A stretch of 37,539 nucleotides of DNA, from assembly GCF_004348995.1 (NCBI RefSeq), contig NZ_SMKQ01000071.1, positions 1-37,539 on the forward strand, written 5' to 3'. The notes beneath the pieces are model-generated. The model saw only the letters and a list, made by a program, of their open reading frames with translations, did no database searches and was not told where the DNA came from. Source of the DNA: Nonomuraea terrae. GTDB lineage: Bacteria; Actinomycetota; Actinomycetes; Streptosporangiales; Streptosporangiaceae. This document shows positions 1-7,896 of this stretch, in pieces; the first letter of the stretch is position 1; every line of letters starts with the position of its first letter. The position numbers and the translations under genes were made by a program.

Positions 1-179
1 TCGATCTGATCGGCACCATCGGCCGCCACGTGCTGGCCCACCTCCTTCCCGCCCGGCGAGTCCGCACCAAAGACCGCATCGTCAAACGCGCGATCTCCAA
101 ATACAACGCCCGCGGACCCGCCATCGATCGGACCACCTACAAAGCCACCATCAGCATCAACATGATCAGCAGCCCTTGA
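1..179 (+). CDS. IS4-family transposase, 3' end only
   Basis: The open frame enters from the left edge and stops with TGA at 177-179, giving 58 visible residues. It contains a basic stretch reading VKRAISKYNARG, followed by a C-terminus ending in NMISSP. From memory, this basic 'VKR.xSKY' tail is typical of the C-terminus of IS4-type DDE transposases of actinomycetes. The catalytic DDE core and the left end of the element lie outside the window, so completeness and activity cannot be judged. The gene points toward the MFS gene, whose stop codon begins only 37 bases further on. The main alternative is another IS family with a similar basic tail. Confidence 0.7.
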   Translation, partial: DLIGTIGRHVLAHLLPARRVRTKDRIVKRAISKYNARGPAIDRTTYKATISINMISSP

Positions 180-192
180 CACCGATGCCCCG

Positions 193-213
193 GCCTTAAC
201 TGAACGGCGTTGG
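193..213. repeat. Probable right terminal inverted repeat of the IS
   Basis: Just after the transposase stop lies GGCCTTAACTGAACGGCGTT, which resembles the AAC-rich ends I recall for this transposase group. The left end is outside the window, so the match cannot be verified. It would place the element boundary within about 5 bases of the MFS stop codon at 216-218. Confidence 0.35.
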
Positions 214-215
214 TT

Positions 216-1631
216 CTAGGAGTCGCGGGCCTGTTGCAGCACGCGGGCCGCCTCCTTCTCGTAGAAGCCGCGGGAGGCCAGCACCACCAGACCGCCGAGC
301 ACCATGGGCACGATCAGCACGTACATGGCGGTGATGAGCGAGCCGGTGGCGTCGGAGGAGATCCCGACGATGAGCGGGCCGAACGCGGCGCCGAGGGTGA
401 GCAGGAACTGCAGGACGGCGAAGCCGACACCGCGCGACTTGGCGCCGACCACGTCGGCGATGGAGGCCGTGCACGTCGGGATCGCGGTGGACGAGATCGC
501 CGCGGCCAGGAACACGAGGGGCACCATGGTGTACGGCGAGTTCATGAGCAGGGCGCAGCCGAGCAGCGCCGACCCGACGGCGATGCCGGTGCCGCCGACC
601 AGCAGGCGGCCGCCCTTGACGCGGCCGTGCAGGCGCTTGGCGATGCGGGCGCCGGCCACGGTGCCGGTCACCACGGCGATGATGGTGGTCGCGCCGGTGA
701 GGCTGCTGGCCGCCCCGGCGCCCAGGCCGAAGGTGCGGACGAGGAGGGACGGCAGCCAGTAGTAGACCCCGCCGAGCCCGAGCGTGAGGATCATCACGCC
801 GAGGGACACCATGATCAGGGTGCGGATGGCGAGCACCTCGCGTACCTGCGGCCAGAAGGGCGGCTTCACGGCGGTGCCGGGCTCCGGGGCGGGGTCGGCG
901 TCGATCGGGCCGGGCTGCGGCGGCACCATCCCGCCGTCTGGCGGGGCCTGCGCCGGCTCCTGCTTCCCGGCCCCGGCGGTGGCCATCATCCTGTCGATCA
1001 CCCCGCGTTCCGGCTCGCGCAGCCGCCACACCAGGAAGGCGGTCAGCACGCCCGGGATCGCCATCAGCAGGAACGCCGCCCGCCAGCCGAACGCCTGGCC
1101 GATGACGCCGCCCAGCAGGGTGCCGACGCCGCCGAGGTAGGTGGTCATGCGGGTCCAGCCGTACACCTGCATGCGGGTCGCGGCGGGGTAGAAGTCGGCG
1201 AGCAGGCTGCCGACGGCGGGGTTGTCGATGTTCTCGGCCGCGGCCAGCAGCACGCGCATCAGGTAGAAGATGGCGAACCCGGCGGCCAGGCCGGAGCCGA
1301 GGGTGGCCAGGGCCCAGCAGAACACCACGATCGCGATGATCCGGGTACGGCTGTAGCGGTCGGCGAGATAGCCGGCCGGGAGCGCGACGGCGGCGGCCGC
1401 CAGGGCCGAGGCGGTCGGGATGGATCCGGCCGCGGTGTCGCTGAACCCCCACTCGGCCTGCACCAGGGGCAGCACGCCGGACATCAGGTTGGCCTCGATG
1501 CGGTCCACCATGCCGACGATGAACAGCACGATGAAGGGTCCCCACCCGAAGGGGTTGGGATCGGTGGGGCTGATGCCGTCGGGGGGTGGGGATCCGAGTC
1601 TGCGGCGTTCGCGGCTGACGGCCTTGACCAT
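216..1631 (-). CDS. MFS transporter
   Basis: This is a 471-residue inner-membrane secondary transporter of the major facilitator superfamily with about 12 hydrophobic segments. The loop between helices 2 and 3 carries the MFS signature as AGYLADRYSR. A charged, proline-rich central loop of about 60 residues separates the two halves, as usual. The substrate cannot be read from sequence. The start chosen is the ATG at 1629-1631, preceded by GGAGGAG at good spacing; a longer frame to 1667 lacks a ribosome binding site. A perfect 13-base inverted repeat lies about 45 bases upstream and suggests control by a TetR-type repressor, although no such gene is adjacent. The 3' end abuts an IS remnant. 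It is divergent from the FAD monooxygenase. Confidence 0.85.
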   Translation of the reverse strand: MVKAVSRERRRLGSPPPDGISPTDPNPFGWGPFIVLFIVGMVDRIEANLMSGVLPLVQAEWGFSDTAAGSIPTASALAAAAVALPAGYLADRYSRTRIIAIVVFCWALATLGSGLAAGFAIFYLMRVLLAAAENIDNPAVGSLLADFYPAATRMQVYGWTRMTTYLGGVGTLLGGVIGQAFGWRAAFLLMAIPGVLTAFLVWRLREPERGVIDRMMATAGAGKQEPAQAPPDGGMVPPQPGPIDADPAPEPGTAVKPPFWPQVREVLAIRTLIMVSLGVMILTLGLGGVYYWLPSLLVRTFGLGAGAASSLTGATTIIAVVTGTVAGARIAKRLHGRVKGGRLLVGGTGIAVGSALLGCALLMNSPYTMVPLVFLAAAISSTAIPTCTASIADVVGAKSRGVGFAVLQFLLTLGAAFGPLIVGISSDATGSLITAMYVLIVPMVLGGLVVLASRGFYEKEAARVLQQARDS

Positions 1632-1674
1632 GTTTCTCCTCCGCTGTGGTGATCCCCGTGACGGCATGAGACTT

Positions 1675-1704
1675 CTAGAACTGTGTTCTAAAACACAGTT
1701 CTAG
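1675..1704. promoter_or_regulatory. Perfect inverted repeat upstream of MFS gene
   Basis: CTAGAACTGTGTT (1675-1687) and its exact reverse complement AACACAGTTCTAG (1692-1704) flank the spacer CTAA. The left arm with spacer also contains the nested dyad TAGAAC-TGT-GTTCTA (1676-1690). The AT-rich, symmetrical layout is typical of TetR or GntR operators. The site lies 44 bases upstream of the MFS start and about 145 bases upstream of the divergent monooxygenase. Confidence 0.6.
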
Positions 1705-1810
1705 AGCGAGTGTCGTACATCACACCCGGATGCACCAGGGGCCAAATGTGACGGTGTGATAACGCGCACATTACGGAGGGGCGAGCCTCGAACCGGAGTC
1801 CCCAGATGCT

Positions 1811-1838
1811 CTACTTGTTGTAGTACTACTCGAAGTAG
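1811..1838. promoter_or_regulatory. Operator-like palindrome upstream of monooxygenase
   Basis: The core GTAGTACTAC (1820-1829) is a perfect 10-base palindrome. It is flanked symmetrically by CTACTT (1811-1816) and AAGTAG (1833-1838), with three non-matching bases on each side. The element ends 10 bases before the monooxygenase ATG, so a bound protein would block the ribosome-binding or promoter region. This is a plausible repressor site; its owner is unknown. Confidence 0.5.
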
Positions 1839-1848
1839 AGGAATTCGG

Positions 1849-2997
1849 ATGCGTGTTCTCATCGCAGGAGCCGGGATCGCGGGCCTGGCCGCGGCCCGGG
1901 GCTTACTCGACGCCGGGCACGAGGTCACCGTGCTCGAACGGGCGCCGGCGCCGCGCGACAGCGGCTGCGCGCTGACACTCTGGAGCAACGGCACGGCCGT
2001 GCTGGCCGATCTCGGCGTGCGGCTCGACGGGCTGGGGCGGCGCATCGAGGCGCTGCACGTCAGCAGCGCGCGGGGGCGGCGGCTGATGGTGGTCGACACC
2101 GGCCGGCTGGAGGCCCGTTTCGGCGCCCCGGTGCTGGTCGTCCCCCGCCGGTCGCTGCTGGCCCGGCTCGCCGAAGGGCTCCCGGAGGGCACCGTGCGGT
2201 ACGGCGCCGCCCTCACCCGCCTGCACGACGACGGCCGGTCCGTACGCGCCGAGACCGAGGACGGCGCGGAGCACACCGGCGACCTGCTCATCGGCGCCGA
2301 CGGCGTGAACTCCCGGGTGCGCACGGCGCTCTTCGGCTCCGGCGACGGCGCGCACGCCCGCCCCACCGGCGCGGCCACCTGGCAGGGCCTGATCCGCGCG
2401 CCCTTCGACCTCGGCCATCGCGGCCTGCTGTTCATCGGCCGCCAGGGCCTGGTCGGCCTGAGCCCGGCCGGCGACGGCCTGCTGCAGTGGCTCATCGACC
2501 TGCGCTCACGGCCAGGCGCCGAGCACCGGCAACCCGGCCGCGCGCTCACCGCCCTCCGGAGCCGGTACGCGGCGTGGGCCTCCCCCGTCCCCGACCTGCT
2601 GGCGGCGCTGTCGGAGCAGGACCTGGAACTCTTCCCGCACCGCCGGCACCACGCACCGCTGAGGATGCGGCGCGGCCGGTGCGCTCTGATCGGCGACGCG
2701 GCGCACGCGATGCCCCCGATCCTGGCGCAGGGCGCCGGCCAGGCGCTGGAGGACGTCGCCACGCTGCTGCGCGGCCTCGCCCGGTCGGATCCGGGTCCGG
2801 CGCTGCGGGCCTACGAGCGCAGCCGCAGGTGGCAGGCGGCGCTGGCCTCCGAGGCGGCCACCCGGGGTGTCGCGACCGCCGGGCCGCGGACCCTGTTCCA
2901 GAGCGAACCCGCGCTGCGCGCCGCCGCCGCCCTGCCGGACCGCCTGGCGACATGGTCGTTCGGGATGCTGATCCGCGGAGTCAGCGACCGGCTCTGA
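1849..2997 (+). CDS. FAD-dependent monooxygenase (PHBH-like)
   Basis: This 382-residue flavoprotein of the p-hydroxybenzoate/salicylate hydroxylase type is predicted to use NAD(P)H and O2 to hydroxylate or epoxidise a small molecule. It begins with the dinucleotide-binding fold RVLIAGAGIAGLAAARG (GxGxxG at about residues 7-12). A DG motif reads LLIGADGVNSRVR in the middle, and a C-terminal GD motif reads ALIGDAAHAMPP, which contacts the FAD ribityl chain. The length is normal for class A flavin monooxygenases. The start is the ATG at 1849 with AGAGGAA upstream; the open frame continues 5' to 1756 but lacks family homology there. The substrate is unknown. A palindrome immediately upstream suggests repression. 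The next gene, a phosphatase, starts 55 bases downstream and may be read through, though a functional link is unlikely. Confidence 0.85.
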   Translation: MRVLIAGAGIAGLAAARGLLDAGHEVTVLERAPAPRDSGCALTLWSNGTAVLADLGVRLDGLGRRIEALHVSSARGRRLMVVDTGRLEARFGAPVLVVPRRSLLARLAEGLPEGTVRYGAALTRLHDDGRSVRAETEDGAEHTGDLLIGADGVNSRVRTALFGSGDGAHARPTGAATWQGLIRAPFDLGHRGLLFIGRQGLVGLSPAGDGLLQWLIDLRSRPGAEHRQPGRALTALRSRYAAWASPVPDLLAALSEQDLELFPHRRHHAPLRMRRGRCALIGDAAHAMPPILAQGAGQALEDVATLLRGLARSDPGPALRAYERSRRWQAALASEAATRGVATAGPRTLFQSEPALRAAAALPDRLATWSFGMLIRGVSDRL

Positions 2998-3052
2998 GCA
3001 CCGGAAAAAGCGGTAAAAGGGGAAACGGGGGTTCGGGACAGGGTAGGTCGGG

Positions 3053-4618
3053 GTGGTGGGCAAAGACGCGCCGTACCCGATCCTCGACGTCACCGCCGCG
3101 GGCGTCGTCGAGCGGCTGAACGACGCCGCCCAGGAACTGCTCACCGGCGCGTCCCCCGGGGTGCCGCTGGCGCGCGCCGCCCCGGCATGGCTGGCGCAGG
3201 CCCACCGCGCCGTCGCGAGCGGCCGCGCCAGGCCCGGGGCCGGGCCGGCGCACGGGCCGGTCGGCGATCGGGTGTTCGAGGCGCATCCGCTGCACGCCGA
3301 CGCCGATCGGGTCGTGTGGTGGCTGCTCGACGTCACCGGCCACCGGCGGGCCGCCGAGGCGCTGCGGACCGAACGGGAGTGGACCGGGTTCCTCGTCGAG
3401 GCCTCCCGCGAGCTGACCTCGTCGCTGAACCTCGACCGCTGCCTGGAGGCCGCGGCGCGCCTGGCGGCGCGGCACCTCGCCGACGCGGCGCTGGTGATCA
3501 TGCCGATGGCGGGCCGGCGGCACCGGGTCACCGCCTGCGACCCGCGCGGCAGGATCGTCCGCGAGGACCTCGGCGTCGACGTGCGTACGGTGCCGGGGCT
3601 GGACGGGGCTCTGCGGGCGTTCCCGCCGGCGCCCGCGCGCTGGATCGACCCGGCGCGGGCGCCCGGCTGGGTGCTGCGCGAGGAGTTCGGCGCGATCGGG
3701 TCGGCCGTGGTCATGGCGCTGCCCGGGCACGGGCTGCCGGCGGGCGCGCTGGTGCTGCTGCGGCGACGCCGGCAGCAGGGGTTCGCGCCGCGTGAGGCGG
3801 TGTTCGCGCGGCTGTTCGCAGCCTGGGCGGGCGCGGCGATCTCCGTCGCCCGCCTGTACACCGAGCAGGCCGCCATCACCGAGACCTTGATGGCCGAGCT
3901 GCTGCCGCCCGTCGAGCTGCGGGTGAACGGGGCCGAGGTGGCGGCCCGCTACCGTCCGGCCGGGGTGGCCGAGCTGGTCGGCGGCGACTTCTACGACGTG
4001 CACCCCGCCGCGGGCTCCGGGCGGGAGGCGCTGGTGGTGCTCGGCGACGTGGCCGGCAAGGGCCTGGAGGCCGCCGTGCTCACCGGGAAGATCCGCAACA
4101 CCCTGCACGCCCTGCTGCCGATGGCCGACGACCACCACCGGGTGCTGGAGCGGCTGAACGACGTGCTGCTCACCCGGGAGAACCCGACGCGGTTCGTCAC
4201 GCTCGTGCTGGCGTCCGTGGCGCCCAGCGGTCCGCGGGTCGCGTTGCGGATCACCAGCGCCGGGCATCCGGCGCCGCTGATCCTGCGCAACGACGGGCGG
4301 GTGGAGGCCGTCGAGGCGGCGGGCACGCTGATCGGCCTGATCGACTCGATCACCAGCTCGACGCAGGAGGTGCTGCTCGACCCCGGCGAGACGTGCCTGC
4401 TCTACAGCGACGGCATCATCGAGGCCAGGGGCGGCCCGTGCGGCGACGAGCTCTTCGGCGAGGAGCGGCTGTGCGAGAAGTTGCGCCACTGCGCCGGGAT
4501 GCCGGCCGACGCCGTGGCCGAACGCGTCCAGATGCTGGCCTCGCAGTGGGTGGGCGGCGGCGAGCACGACGACATGGCGATCGTCGCGATCAGCGCGCCC
4601 CGGGGGGAGCGGACATGA
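3053..4618 (+). CDS. PAS-GAF-PP2C (SpoIIE/RsbU-type) serine phosphatase
   Basis: This 521-residue predicted cytosolic phosphatase is built as a PAS-like sensor (about 1-105), a GAF domain (about 115-275) and a SpoIIE-type PP2C domain (about 290-520). Metal-binding and catalytic motifs are all present: VGGDFYD, GDVAGKGLEAA, LLYSDG and EHDDMA. Family members dephosphorylate STAS-domain anti-sigma antagonists and thereby release a sigma factor from its anti-sigma kinase. The start is GTG 3053, with a second in-frame GTG at 3056; AGGTCGGGG precedes them. Its TGA overlaps the ATG of the cobalamin-binding gene (ATGA, 4615-4618), so the two are translationally coupled and probably act together. The cognate antagonist and kinase are not in the window. 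The phosphatase call is firm; the sensed signal is unknown. Confidence 0.88.
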   Translation: MVGKDAPYPILDVTAAGVVERLNDAAQELLTGASPGVPLARAAPAWLAQAHRAVASGRARPGAGPAHGPVGDRVFEAHPLHADADRVVWWLLDVTGHRRAAEALRTEREWTGFLVEASRELTSSLNLDRCLEAAARLAARHLADAALVIMPMAGRRHRVTACDPRGRIVREDLGVDVRTVPGLDGALRAFPPAPARWIDPARAPGWVLREEFGAIGSAVVMALPGHGLPAGALVLLRRRRQQGFAPREAVFARLFAAWAGAAISVARLYTEQAAITETLMAELLPPVELRVNGAEVAARYRPAGVAELVGGDFYDVHPAAGSGREALVVLGDVAGKGLEAAVLTGKIRNTLHALLPMADDHHRVLERLNDVLLTRENPTRFVTLVLASVAPSGPRVALRITSAGHPAPLILRNDGRVEAVEAAGTLIGLIDSITSSTQEVLLDPGETCLLYSDGIIEARGGPCGDELFGEERLCEKLRHCAGMPADAVAERVQMLASQWVGGGEHDDMAIVAISAPRGERT

Positions 4619-5649
4619 GGATCGAGGAGCGCGTCGAGGCGTTGTGGGCGGCGGCGATCGCCGGCGACGAGTACACGGCGGCCGACGTGGTGCTGGCCGC
4701 GCTCGACGCCGGCGTGCCCATGGAGAGCGTGCTGCTGGACGTCGTCGCGCCCGTGCAGGCGCGCGCCGGCCGCGAATGGGCCGCCAACCGCATCACGGTC
4801 GCCCAGGAGCACACCGCGACCGCCGTCAACGACCGCGTCCTCGCCATCCTGGCCCACCACCCTTCCGCTGGAACGCACATCGGCTCGTCCGGGGGGCGGG
4901 GACGGGTCGTGGTGGCCTGTGTGGATGGGGAGTGGCATGCGTTCCCGGCGCGGTTGCTGGCCGAGGTGCTGCGGTTGCGCGGGTGGCGGGTGGACTACCT
5001 GGGCGCGCAGGTGCCGACGCCGCACCTGATCGCGCACCTGCACAGGGCCGCGCCCGACGCGGTGGCGCTGTCAAGCTCGCTGGCCGTCCGCCTGCCCGCC
5101 GCGCACACCGCGATCACCGCGTGCCAGTCGACCGGCGCGCCCGTGCTGGCCGGGGGCGCCGCGTTCGGCCCGGACGGCCGCTACGCCCGCCTGCTCGGGG
5201 CCGACGCCTGGGCGCCCGACGCCCGCGCCGCCGCCGATCTGCTGGCCCAGGGGTTGCGGCCGCACCGGCCGGAGGACGGGCCGCCGCATCTGCCCGGGCA
5301 CGAGTACACCGTCCTCACCGAGCGGGCGCCGGACCTCGTACGGAACGTCATGGCCGACCTGGCCCGGCGCGTCCCCGAGATGGCCGGCTACACCAGCGAG
5401 CAGCGCAACCGCACCGCCGAGGACGTCGCGCACATCGTCGAGTTCCTGCGGGCCGCGCTCTACGTCGCCGACCCGGACCTGTTCACGTCCTTCACCGGCT
5501 GGATGACGGGCGTGCTGACCTCACGCGGCGTCCCTGCGGGCGCCTTGTCGGCCGGCCTGCAGACGATCGCCGGCCGTCTGCCCGATCTCCCCCAGGCCCG
5601 CGAGATGCTGGAACGCGCCCAGGCGGCGCTGCGCGCCGGGACCCGGTGA
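4615..5649 (+). CDS. Cobalamin-binding (CarH-like) signalling protein
   Basis: This 344-residue protein lacks a DNA-binding domain. Residues 1-85 form a helical cap with Trp55 and Glu65-His66, that is W-x9-EH, the signature of adenosylcobalamin light-sensing domains such as CarH and LitR. Residues 95-185 form a Rossmann-like B12-binding domain in which E106-W-H108 matches the ExH version of the cobalamin-ligand motif. The His is the likely lower axial ligand. Residues 225-340 are all helical and end in a segment rich in DP-LF..F..W; I infer a four-helix or globin-like signalling domain but cannot name it. Translation is coupled to the upstream PP2C phosphatase, so a role as its light- or B12-dependent regulator is inferred. 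A methionine-synthase-like enzymatic role is less likely because no catalytic partner is nearby. Confidence 0.8.
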   Translation: MRIEERVEALWAAAIAGDEYTAADVVLAALDAGVPMESVLLDVVAPVQARAGREWAANRITVAQEHTATAVNDRVLAILAHHPSAGTHIGSSGGRGRVVVACVDGEWHAFPARLLAEVLRLRGWRVDYLGAQVPTPHLIAHLHRAAPDAVALSSSLAVRLPAAHTAITACQSTGAPVLAGGAAFGPDGRYARLLGADAWAPDARAAADLLAQGLRPHRPEDGPPHLPGHEYTVLTERAPDLVRNVMADLARRVPEMAGYTSEQRNRTAEDVAHIVEFLRAALYVADPDLFTSFTGWMTGVLTSRGVPAGALSAGLQTIAGRLPDLPQAREMLERAQAALRAGTR

Positions 5650-5685
5650 GCGCGGCCCGCTTTACCGCCGCCCCGCCGGGACATC

Positions 5686-5708
5686 GCCTGCCAGACACGT
5701 TTGTCCCA
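5686..5708. promoter_or_regulatory. Shared motif copy 1 (GCCTG-N7-CGTTTGTCCCA)
   Basis: GCCTG (5686-5690), seven bases, then CGTTTGTCCCA (5698-5708) lie just after the cobalamin-binding gene and 114 bases before the next start. A near-identical arrangement recurs at 7836-7859, and the core recurs inverted at 22337-22347. It is probably a regulatory site, but no known consensus was recognised. Confidence 0.35.
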
Positions 5709-5821
5709 TCGAGGCGTCAACAACACGCCAAGCAGTGGCCCCCGCCATAGCGACGACATAACACGCGACATACCGTCCTTTAATGGGCCAAAAGGGAGCT
5801 TCCCAGCAGAGGCCATGTGGC

Positions 5822-7804
5822 ATGGAGATGAAGCGGGAGACCAGCGACTCGGGACCGGCCCCGGACATCCACGAGCCCGCCCCGGTCGGGGTGGCGGTGA
5901 CCAGGGGCCGCGACCACCGGGTGATCTACGCCGACGTCGCCTTCCAGGGCGCGGCCGGCCTGCCCAGGCTGCCCCTCCAGGAGCTGCTGCGGCGGCTGCG
6001 CCGCGAGCACGCCGCGCTGCTCGACCAGGTGCTGGACGGCGGGAGGCCACTGTGGCTCAGAGACGTCGCCCTCGACCCGGCGGGCCGGCGGCGGCTGTCA
6101 CTCCATCTGTCGAAGATGTCGCTGGCCGCCGGTGGCGACGGCGTGCTGGTGGTCGCGGTGGAGAACGCGGCGCCGGACGACTCCGTCGCGGAACGGCACA
6201 GGTTCCTGCAGCACTACCGGGGCCTCATCCAGGACGACGCGCAGATCGTGTGGGTGATGGCGCCACTCGGCCGGGTGATCGAACCCAGCCGGTGCTGGGA
6301 GGACGTGACCGGCCAGAGCTGGAAGGACTACCACGGCGACGGCTGGCTGCGGGCCGTCCATCCCGGGGACCGTGCGGCGGTCCGCAGGTCGTGGCGGCAG
6401 GCCGCGAGGCTCGGCCAATGGGAGCACGTCTTCCGGGTGAGGTCCGTGGACGGCCTCTACCGGCACGTCCGCGGCCGCGCCGTACCCGTGGACGAGCGTG
6501 ATCCGCCGGTCGAGTGGGTCGGCACCTGCTCCGACATCGAGCAGGAGTGGCAGGAGGCCCGGCGCGGCAGGCTGCTGGAGCAGGCCGCCGCGGCGACGGC
6601 GGACATCGCCGGCCTGGACGAGGTGCTGCGCATGCTCACCAACGTGATCGTGCCCACCGTCCTGGACGGCTGCGGGATCTACCTGGTGCCCGACCTCGAA
6701 ACCCGGCAGGAGCCGCTGGTCGCCGAGAGGTTCGTGAGCATCGTGCGCAAGGACCTCCGGCCGGAGCCGCAGCCGGGGACGGTGTTCTTCCCGCCGCACT
6801 GCGGGTTCGTGGAGGCGGTCATGACCCGCCGTCCGGTGCACCGGGTCTTCCCCCAGGGCGAGCCGCCGCCCGATCTGGCGCCGCCCGGCGCGGAGGAGTG
6901 GTTCAAGCGGGTCGGGGCCAACAGCGTCGCGCTGGTCCCGGTGATCGTGGACGGCGCCGTGGCGGCCGTGCTGGACGCGGTGATCTGCGGCGACAAGGAG
7001 CCGATCAGCGAGGCGGACGTCGAGCTGCTGCGGCGGATGCTCGACCACGCGCACGCCCACCTGAGCAACGCCATGCGCTTCCAGCGGACGCAGCGGGTGG
7101 CGCTCGCCCTGCAGGACTGCCTGCTGCCCGATCCCCCCGACGTGCCGGGGCTGGAGATCACCGCCCGTTACCGGGCGAGCGCCACGGCGGTGGAGATCGG
7201 CGGCGACTGGTACGACTCCTTCGTGCTGCCCGACGGCGCGGCCATCCTCACCATCGGCGACGTCGTCGGGCACGACCTGGCGGCGGCGGTGACCATGAGC
7301 CAGCTGCGCAACATGCTCAGAGGGCTCGCCATGGACCGCCGCGAGCCGCCCGGCGACATCCTGCGCCGCCTCAACATCGCCACCGAGTCCCTGTACTCCG
7401 ACGGCACCGCGACGTGCATCCTGGCCAGGCTGGAGACCGACGACGGCGCGTGGCAGCTGGAGTACTCGGTGGCCGGGCATCCGCCGCCGCTGCTGGTCAC
7501 CGGCGACGGCACGGCGCGTTTCCTGAGGGGCGCGCTCAATCCGCTGCTCGGCATCGGCTACGACCAGCCCCGTACCAGCGCGGTCGCGGAGCTGCCGCCG
7601 GGCGGCACCCTGCTGCTCTACACCGACGGCCTGGTGGAGGTGCCCGGCGAGAACCTCGCCAGGGGTCTCGACCGGCTGCGCCGCCACGCCGCCGCCCTGG
7701 CCCGCGCGCCCGTCGGCGACTTCTGCGACGAGCTGCTCGTCCGGATGCCGCTGTCCAGGAAGGACGACATCGCCATGATCGCCGTACGGCTGCCCGCGCC
7801 CTGA
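5822..7804 (+). CDS. PAS-GAF-PP2C (SpoIIE/RsbU-type) serine phosphatase
   Basis: This second phosphatase of the same class has about 660 residues. A weakly conserved N-terminal sensor (about 1-120) is followed by a PAS domain (about 130-255, with the typical WEDVTGQSW and FRVRSVDG stretches), a GAF domain (about 265-420) and a PP2C domain (about 430-658). The PP2C motifs are IGGDWYD, GDVVGHDLAAA, LLYTDG and RKDDIAM. It probably dephosphorylates a STAS antagonist in a partner-switching cascade. The start is uncertain: ATG 5822 has CAGAGG upstream and a second ATG follows at 5828. An in-frame ATG at 5783 has no ribosome binding site. A 172-base gap separates it from the cobalamin-binding gene, so it likely has its own promoter. 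Confidence 0.85.
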   Translation: MEMKRETSDSGPAPDIHEPAPVGVAVTRGRDHRVIYADVAFQGAAGLPRLPLQELLRRLRREHAALLDQVLDGGRPLWLRDVALDPAGRRRLSLHLSKMSLAAGGDGVLVVAVENAAPDDSVAERHRFLQHYRGLIQDDAQIVWVMAPLGRVIEPSRCWEDVTGQSWKDYHGDGWLRAVHPGDRAAVRRSWRQAARLGQWEHVFRVRSVDGLYRHVRGRAVPVDERDPPVEWVGTCSDIEQEWQEARRGRLLEQAAAATADIAGLDEVLRMLTNVIVPTVLDGCGIYLVPDLETRQEPLVAERFVSIVRKDLRPEPQPGTVFFPPHCGFVEAVMTRRPVHRVFPQGEPPPDLAPPGAEEWFKRVGANSVALVPVIVDGAVAAVLDAVICGDKEPISEADVELLRRMLDHAHAHLSNAMRFQRTQRVALALQDCLLPDPPDVPGLEITARYRASATAVEIGGDWYDSFVLPDGAAILTIGDVVGHDLAAAVTMSQLRNMLRGLAMDRREPPGDILRRLNIATESLYSDGTATCILARLETDDGAWQLEYSVAGHPPPLLVTGDGTARFLRGALNPLLGIGYDQPRTSAVAELPPGGTLLLYTDGLVEVPGENLARGLDRLRRHAAALARAPVGDFCDELLVRMPLSRKDDIAMIAVRLPAP

Positions 7805-7835
7805 AACTCACGCATGCTTCCCCCAGCGATCAACT

Positions 7836-7859
7836 GCCTGATATGTACCGTTCGTCCCA
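7836..7859. promoter_or_regulatory. Shared motif copy 2 (GCCTG-N8-CGTTCGTCCCA)
   Basis: GCCTG (7836-7840), eight bases, then CGTTCGTCCCA (7849-7859) lie between the second phosphatase and the phosphodiesterase gene, 84 bases before its start. This is the same layout as 5686-5708 with one extra spacer base. Confidence 0.35.
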
Positions 7860-7896
7860 CTAGTTCACTCTGCTGGATTGACCAGGAACCGACAGA

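Noticed and set aside
210..1652. Long plus-strand frame antisense to the MFS gene
   Set aside because: Its translation is rich in Gly, Ala, Arg, His and Gln and shows no family motif; it is a GC-bias shadow of the minus-strand transporter.
1676..1690. KstR (cholesterol regulon) operator
   Set aside because: It resembles TAGAAC..GTTCTA, but the centre has three bases rather than two and no steroid genes are nearby.
4615..5649. B12-dependent methyltransferase or mutase subunit
   Set aside because: The W-x9-EH cap, the helical C-terminus and coupling to a phosphatase fit a sensor; no catalytic partner is present.
5783..5821. Upstream ATG start for the second phosphatase
   Set aside because: No Shine-Dalgarno precedes it, and the extra 13 residues have no conserved character.
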